From: Candidatus Altimarinota bacterium | GTDB taxonomy: Bacteria > Patescibacteriota > Gracilibacteria > BD1-5 > UBA6164 | Length of the DNA: 64,000 nt | Direction of reading: 5' to 3' | Assembly: GCA_028697205.1 (NCBI GenBank) | Contig: JAQVFO010000006.1 | Location: forward strand, 1-64,000 | In this document: in pieces, positions 59,413 to 64,000 of the stretch | Layout of the letters: the number at the start of each line of letters is the position of its first letter | Numbering within the stretch: position 1 is the first letter of the stretch | Notes under the pieces: generated by a model | Database searches by the model: none | What the model saw: the letters and a program-made list of their open reading frames with translations, nothing else | What the model was told of the DNA's origin: nothing | Made by a program: the position numbers and the translations under genes

Positions 59413-60840
59413 ATGGCAAAAAACAAACCATCTTGAAATATTGAAAAAAGAATAAAATTCAAGAATCCTATAGAACAAAAATTATGTGAATTATTATCTG
59501 AGTTACCAGAAAATTTTACTAAAATTGATGAAGAAAGCTTCCAAAAGTTTACAAATATTTGAACAAAGTTTTTAGAAATTTTAATTGAATATTGAAAACC
59601 AAATTTAACATTTATCCAACAAATAAAAATATATATTTCTCCTAAAAACTTAAAAAAGTTAAATCCAAAACTACCTATTTTTGTTTATGATAGAGTTTCA
59701 TATGAATTAGAATCTTGATTAATAGCTTATTTATACAAAAAATGAATTCCAAATACTTATAATGTTAATTCAAAACTAAAAGTAATAGATGAAAGAATTA
59801 ATGAGTCATGATTAGCGAATTCATTTAACGATATAGATTATAATGATCTTATAAATTTAAATAACAAAACTTTAAAATCATTAATAGATAACAAAGCTAG
59901 AGATATACCAGATAGTTATATAATTGAAATTCCCTTTCTATCAGATACAAAATTTTGGGTACTTTATAACAGAAAATGAGAAATTACAAAAAATAATGCA
60001 ATTAAAGCGGTAAAAGATTATTTTTGAGAAGATGCTCTTAATTATTTAATGGAAATTAAAGACACTTATGTAAGTATATTTTTCTGAGATAAAGAACCTT
60101 CAGACTTAAAAATAAAATCCTTAGATGAACACAGATTAGCAATTAATTCTCCAATATATAGAGATGAAATTTGAACATTAACCTTATATTGATGAGATTA
60201 TCATTTTGAAAGTATATTAAGATTATGATTAGAAAACTTTGAAAAACTAAAAGCATTGGTATTACTATGAATAGCTCCTGTTATATTAAGAAAAGAAGAA
60301 GCAGAAAAAATTTATGCAACTTACTGAATTGATATAACATCTCAAAAACAAAAAGAAAATAGTTGAGATAAACAAGAAAAAACAAAGAAATTAGAAAATG
60401 GTAATTTAAAAAGAAATTATCCTTATTGAAATTCAGTTAGATTAAGTATAGAAAATCTAATGGAGGATGATGATAAAAAAGAAGTTAACAGTAAAATTAC
60501 TCACAAAAGACTTTTACCAATTATAAAAAGACTTGATTGAACTTATTTATCTTTAAAACCTTCATTGAGGTCAAATAAATTAGCTACATTATTATGATTC
60601 ACATTAGATGTTTGAATATGATTTCCAAATAATTGAAAATGTATATACCCAGAAAAAATTCCTGATTTGTTAAATATATTAGGAGTAGAAAATATAGAAG
60701 CAGCCATAAATTTATTTAGAGAAGATTGAGAAAATGTATATTTAAGATATGAAACAATTGTTATTCCAACAAAGAAAGAATTATCTGAAGAAGAAGTAAA
60801 AGAAACAATAAAAGCAAAAGTGTGATGTTTAGTGAGTTAA
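59413..60840 (+). CDS. Hypothetical protein downstream of EAL-like gene
   Basis: 475 aa, soluble. Parts of the middle (YIIEIPFLSDTKFWVLYNRK, SIFFGDKEPSDLKIKSLD) look like a GAF- or PAS-type alpha/beta domain, but I cannot assign it. Then a charged linker (DKQEKTKKLENGN) and a helical C-terminal domain (SKITHKRLLPIIKRLD) ending CLVS. Paired with the EAL-like protein, so a signalling role is possible. Confidence 0.55.
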
Positions 60841-60842
60841 CA

Positions 60843-60876
60843 AAAAAAGTAGACTATAAATAGTCTACTTTTTTTT
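60843..60876 (+). terminator. Terminator after the 59413 gene
   Basis: AAAAAGTAGACTA-TAAA-TAGTCTACTTTTTTTT. Confidence 0.9.
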
Positions 60877-60885
60877 AATTTTTTT

Positions 60886-60972
60886 TGGTGCCCCGGGCGA
60901 GAATCGAACTCGCACTCTATTGCTAGAACGGGATTTTGAGTCCCGCGTGTCTACCAATTCCACCACCGAGGC
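60886..60972 (-). tRNA. tRNA-Leu, anticodon CAA, CCA encoded
   Basis: Minus strand. Acceptor stem GCCTCGG/CCGGGGC, D arm with GGTAGACAC, anticodon stem CGGGA/TCCCG with loop CTCAAAA, so anticodon CAA (60936-60938) reading UUG. A long variable arm and TTCGATT T loop, discriminator A and encoded CCA (60886-60888) fit class II tRNA-Leu. Confidence 0.93.
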
Positions 60973-61098
60973 AAATTAAGAGCTTGTTTATTATATATAA
61001 AACTCTGTTTTTGCAAGTTTATTTTCTTCCTATAATTTAACTTTGCATTTAGTATATTTTGTATATACTTATTAAAACTAATTTATAACTTTAAAATT

Positions 61099-62418
61099 AT
61101 GTACATATGTAATAACTGTTGAAATGAGTTTATAAAATGGCAATGACAATGTAGTTTTTGTAAAGAATGGAATACTCTACAAGAATTTAAAGAAGCAAAA
61201 CTTGATAAAAAACATTTAAAAGCTGAGAAAAAAGAATTATCAAAAATTGATGACTTAAAAAATAATGAAGAAAGAATAATCACAAAATCAGAAGAATTAA
61301 ATAATGTACTATGAGGTTGAATTGTTCCTTGATCTTTGATACTACTATCAGGAGAACCTGGTATCTGAAAATCAACTCTTTCACTTCAATTATCATCTTT
61401 TGTAGACAAGAGAATCATCTACGTATCAGGAGAAGAGACTGTAGGACAATTGACAAGCAGAGCAAATAGATTAGGTGTAAAATGAGATAACTTATCTATT
61501 CTTTGCGAAAACAACATAGAAAACATAATTGAAACTATAAAATGAAACTTGCCAGAATTACTTATAATTGACTCAATAAGTGTTCTTCATAGCGCTGAAA
61601 TTACTTGAAGCTCAGGAAGTATAAATCAAGTAAAATATATTTCTGAGATACTCCAAGATTTTGCAAAGAAAAATAATATTGCAACAATTATAATTTGACA
61701 TGTAACAAAAGATTGAAGTTTAGCTGGGCCAAAGATACTTGAACATTTAGTTGACACAGTTCTATTTTTTGAATGAGAAAGATTTGAAGATATAAGAATT
61801 TTGAGATCTATAAAAAATAGATTCTGAAGTAGTAGTGAAATAGGTATTTTTAAAATGACTGAAATTGGTTTACTTGACTTAAAAAATCCATGACTTGAAC
61901 TTATAGATAATAAAGAAAAAACTCCTCTTGTAGGTTCAAGTTTAAGTATAACTATGGAATGAACAAGACCAATTTTAATTGAGTGTGAAGCTCTTACAAA
62001 CTACACAAAATTTGGTTATCCAAAAAGAAGTGTAAGATGAGTAAACAATTCGAAACTTGATATGCTGGTTGCTATTTTAAGTAAATATACAAAAGTGAAA
62101 CTTGATTCAAGTGATGTTTATCTAAATATAGCTAGATGATTAAAGATAGAAGATCCTTCAATTGATTTATGACTTGTATGAGCTATAATTTCAAGCAAAC
62201 AAAACAAAGCACTTGATAGAGAAAGTATTTTTATATGAGAAATATCTCTTACTTGAAGTATAAAAAACGTTATGCAACTAGAAAAAAGAATACGCGAAGC
62301 GGAAAAATTAGGATTTAAAAAAATCTATGTACCAGACATAGATTTAAAATGAGATTTTAAAATAGAAATAATTAAAGTGAAAAATATAAGTCAATATGTT
62401 GAGAAAATTTGACTTTAA
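61099..62418 (+). CDS. radA: DNA repair protein RadA
   Basis: 439 aa. N-terminal zinc finger CNNCGNEFIKWQGQCSFC, RecA-like ATPase with Walker A SGEPGIGKST (Gly by TGA) and KNRFGSSSEIGIF (the RadA KNRFG motif), then the Lon-like C-terminal domain (LARGLKIEDPSIDLGLVGAI). Full length and in order. Branch migration in recombination repair. Its stop codon overlaps the -35 of the tyrA leader promoter. Confidence 0.95.
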
Positions 62419-62438
62419 ATAAAAATAAGTACTATATA
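62409..62438 (+). promoter_or_regulatory. Promoter of the tyrA leader
   Basis: TTGACT, 18-nt spacer, TATATA; starts inside the radA stop region and lies ~27 nt before the first leader ATG. Confidence 0.6.
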
Positions 62439-62464
62439 TATAAATTAATTCTAAATAATAAAAT

Positions 62465-62515
62465 ATGAATTTCCAAGCAAAAATTACTTCTTACTACTAT
62501 ACTTTTTCTTTATAA
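62465..62515 (+). CDS. Leader peptide 1 with three consecutive Tyr codons
   Basis: 16 aa, MNFQAKITSYYYTFSL, with Tyr at residues 10-12 (TAC TAC TAT, 62492-62500) and ending TAA. Immediately downstream, segments 62476-62492 and 62517-62535 are complementary, then GTAGTTTTT can pair with AAAAATAC to form an antiterminator, and the terminator 62543-62582 follows. Stalling at the Tyr codons would favour read-through into tyrA. No other gene function expected. Confidence 0.8.
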   Translation: MNFQAKITSYYYTFSL

Positions 62516-62542
62516 CAAGAAGAAGTAGTTTTTGCTAATCAT

Positions 62543-62582
62543 AAAAATACTCTTTTTGTTAACAAAAAGAGTATTTTTTTAT
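62543..62582 (+). terminator. Attenuator terminator 1
   Basis: AAATACTCTTTTTGTT/AACAAAAAGAGTATTT plus seven T. Confidence 0.85.
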
Positions 62583-62598
62583 TTTTTAAGTTTTCTAT

Positions 62599-62673
62599 AT
62601 GCTACTAAATTCAACTAAAATTCATAACTTTTTTACATCATACTACTTTTCTTCTTATCTGTACTACTTATAA
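62599..62673 (+). CDS. Leader peptide 2, Phe/Tyr-rich
   Basis: 24 aa. The second half is FFTSYYFSSYLYYL (three Phe and five Tyr), ending TAA. Next, CTTATAAGAG (62667-62676) can pair with CTCTTCTTATAAG in the terminator's 5' arm, an antiterminator. A second stalling attenuator in series with the first. Confidence 0.72.
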   Translation: MLLNSTKIHNFFTSYYFSSYLYYL

Positions 62674-62698
62674 GAGATTTTTAATATACCTATTTTTA

Positions 62699-62745
62699 AA
62701 CTAAGCTCTTCTTATAAGTAAAAGAAGGGCTTTTATTTTTATTTT
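62699..62745 (+). terminator. Attenuator terminator 2
   Basis: AAGCTCTTCTT / AAGAAGGGCTT (one G-T pair) followed by TTTTATTTTTATTTT, 19 nt before tyrA. Confidence 0.75.
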
Positions 62746-62763
62746 AATAAACAAACCAAAATT

Positions 62764-63558
62764 ATGAAAACAATAAATACAATAACGATAATTTGATGAA
62801 GATGAAATTTTTGAAGTTTTATCAAAAAAGAATTAGAAAAAATCTGATTTCAAGTAAATTCTATTCTTGAAGATACAGATGAAAATACAAAGAAAAATCT
62901 TTTAGAAAATAGTGATGTAATAATATTTTCAGTACCTATTAGAAACACAATTGATGCTATAAAAAATTTAGTTTGAATAAATCTAAAACAAAATGCACTA
63001 GTTATGGATGTAACTTGAATAAAAACTTGAATAAGTGAAGAATTAAAAAAACTTTGAACTTCTGAATTTGTTTCAATTCATCCTATGTTTTGACCAAGTA
63101 TACAAAGTTTAAACTGAAAAAATATAGTAATTACTTCAAGTGAAAAAAATACTTGAAAGAAATGGAAAATTCTTAAAAGATTGCTTATAAAAGCTTGATG
63201 AGAATTATCAAACCTATCAGAAAGTGAACATGATAAAAAAATGGCATTTGTGCAAGCGACTTCACATTTCTTAAATTTAGTTTTTTGAAATCTTTTAAAA
63301 AATCTTTGAGTTAATCTAGATGAATTAAACAATTTAGCTACCCCTAACTTCAAAGGACAAGAAGAAATATTTTTAAGAATTTTAAGATGACAATCATGAA
63401 GTACTTTTGCTGATATGGAAATAGAAAATCCAGAATTTAGAAACAAAGTACTTCCTGAAATTATTAATAGTGTTAAAAGTTTATGAGAGATAGTTTGAAG
63501 CTGAGATTCAAAACAATTTGAAACAATGTTTTGAAAATTACAAGAAAAATTTCTATAA
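62764..63558 (+). CDS. tyrA: Prephenate dehydrogenase (TyrA)
   Basis: 264 aa. NAD-binding ITIIGGRGNFGSFIKKEL, then VIIFSVPIRNTIDAI, ALVMDVTGIKTGISEEL, and the substrate-site SIHPMFGPS with active His; helical C-terminal domain (MAFVQATSHFLNLVF). Shorter than E. coli TyrA because there is no chorismate mutase part. Makes 4-hydroxyphenylpyruvate in Tyr synthesis. Placed behind two Tyr/Phe leader peptides, in line with that function. Followed 62 nt later by an unknown gene. Confidence 0.92.
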
Positions 63559-63620
63559 CCTTTCAACTTGACTTTTTTAGTTATATATTTATTATAATTT
63601 TATATTACTAATTAAACCAT

Positions 63621-64000
63621 ATGATTGCCCTCGCAGATATAAACACTAAATTTGATAGAGAACAAAATTGATTAAAAGCAGAAGAAGAAGCTATAAAGTT
63701 TATAAAAGAAGATTTAGAATTTAATTTAAATATTATTTTTCCTATTGCTTTACAAACTTTAGCTTTGCACCTAAAAATTAGATATCCAAACTATAATGTT
63801 CTTAATCTAAAAAAATTCAAAAACAAAAAAATCATATTTAGTGAATCAAAATCAAATGAATGGAAACAAATAAAAGATACTCTATGAGCAGTTAAAATTA
63901 ATTCAAAAACAAATTCAATTGAAATATTTTTAAATGTCTTAAATATTGTGAGATTTCATATCTGAAGCTGAAATACAAATTTTCCTAGACTTATGTATTC
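63621..64000 (+). CDS. Hypothetical protein, 3' end outside window
   Basis: 126 codons visible, starting MIALADINTKFDREQNGLKA. Soluble, Lys/Asn-rich. Not recognised. On the tyrA strand, so it could be in the same transcript and may belong to aromatic metabolism. Confidence 0.5.

Noticed and set aside
63078-63566. 162-codon frame opposite tyrA
   Set aside because: Antisense shadow of tyrA, which has all TyrA motifs on the plus strand.

Overview
Window of very AT-rich bacterial DNA in which TGA is read as glycine (genetic code 25). Read with the standard code almost every gene breaks into short pieces; read with TGA = Gly the same stretches become full-length proteins whose invariant glycines fall on TGA codons (RecQ and RadA Walker A loops, AAA+ ATPases, thymidylate synthase, lysyl-tRNA synthetase). 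This code is known from the candidate phyla Absconditabacteria (SR1) and Gracilibacteria (BD1-5/GN02) of the Patescibacteria/CPR, so the organism is probably one of these. I cannot tell which. All CDS below were translated by hand with code 25, and their lengths were checked to be multiples of three.

Layout. 1-9.4 kb: a methyltransferase, unknown proteins, a VF530-type DNA-binding protein, a Y-family DNA polymerase, RecQ, polyphosphate kinase 2, an IMPACT/YigZ protein, and two members of a small paralogous family. 8-11.4 kb: a putrescine-type aminotransferase, a membrane protein and an aldehyde dehydrogenase. 11.5-12.4 kb: a tRNA-Arg carrying a serine-recombinase remnant on its antisense side, followed by a strongly structured non-coding segment. 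12.4-20.7 kb: five same-strand genes that look like a defence/accessory island: an IetS-like subtilase, an IetA-like AAA+ ATPase, a CoiA-like nuclease, an HNH protein and a DUF4209-like protein with a HEPN-type RNxxxH motif. 21.6-27.9 kb: lipoprotein, MacA-like adaptor, MacB-type ATPase and permease, a DUF2892 protein and a secreted CAP-domain protein. 28-33 kb: a flavoprotein dehydrogenase, a YgjP-type metallopeptidase, an exported protein, MetK under a SAM-I riboswitch, and a SHOCT protein. 33-44.6 kb: unknown proteins, GIY-YIG, metallophosphoesterase, SPFH protein, zinc-ribbon membrane protein, Ddl, a Cys-rich protein, PcrA/UvrD helicase, ThyA, and two related ~60-aa proteins. 44.6-52.7 kb: a GT30-like glycosyltransferase, LysS, an AI-2E-type permease, then gnd-zwf-pgl (complete oxidative pentose-phosphate branch). 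52.8-64 kb: transglycosylase-like protein, ClpA/B-D2-like ATPase, RNase R, an EAL-like protein with an unknown partner, tRNA-Leu, RadA, then TyrA behind two tandem Tyr/Phe-rich leader peptides with terminators, and a partial gene.

Regulation visible in the sequence: a SAM-I riboswitch with terminator/antiterminator before metK, two tandem ribosome-stalling attenuators before tyrA, and U-tract hairpins between most convergent genes. Ribosome-binding sites are mostly weak. Oxidative PPP, TyrA with attenuation, MetK and ThyA suggest more biosynthetic capacity than the most reduced SR1/GN02 genomes. The most unusual parts are the 11.87-12.04 kb structured element, the 12.4-20.7 kb island and the tyrA leader.
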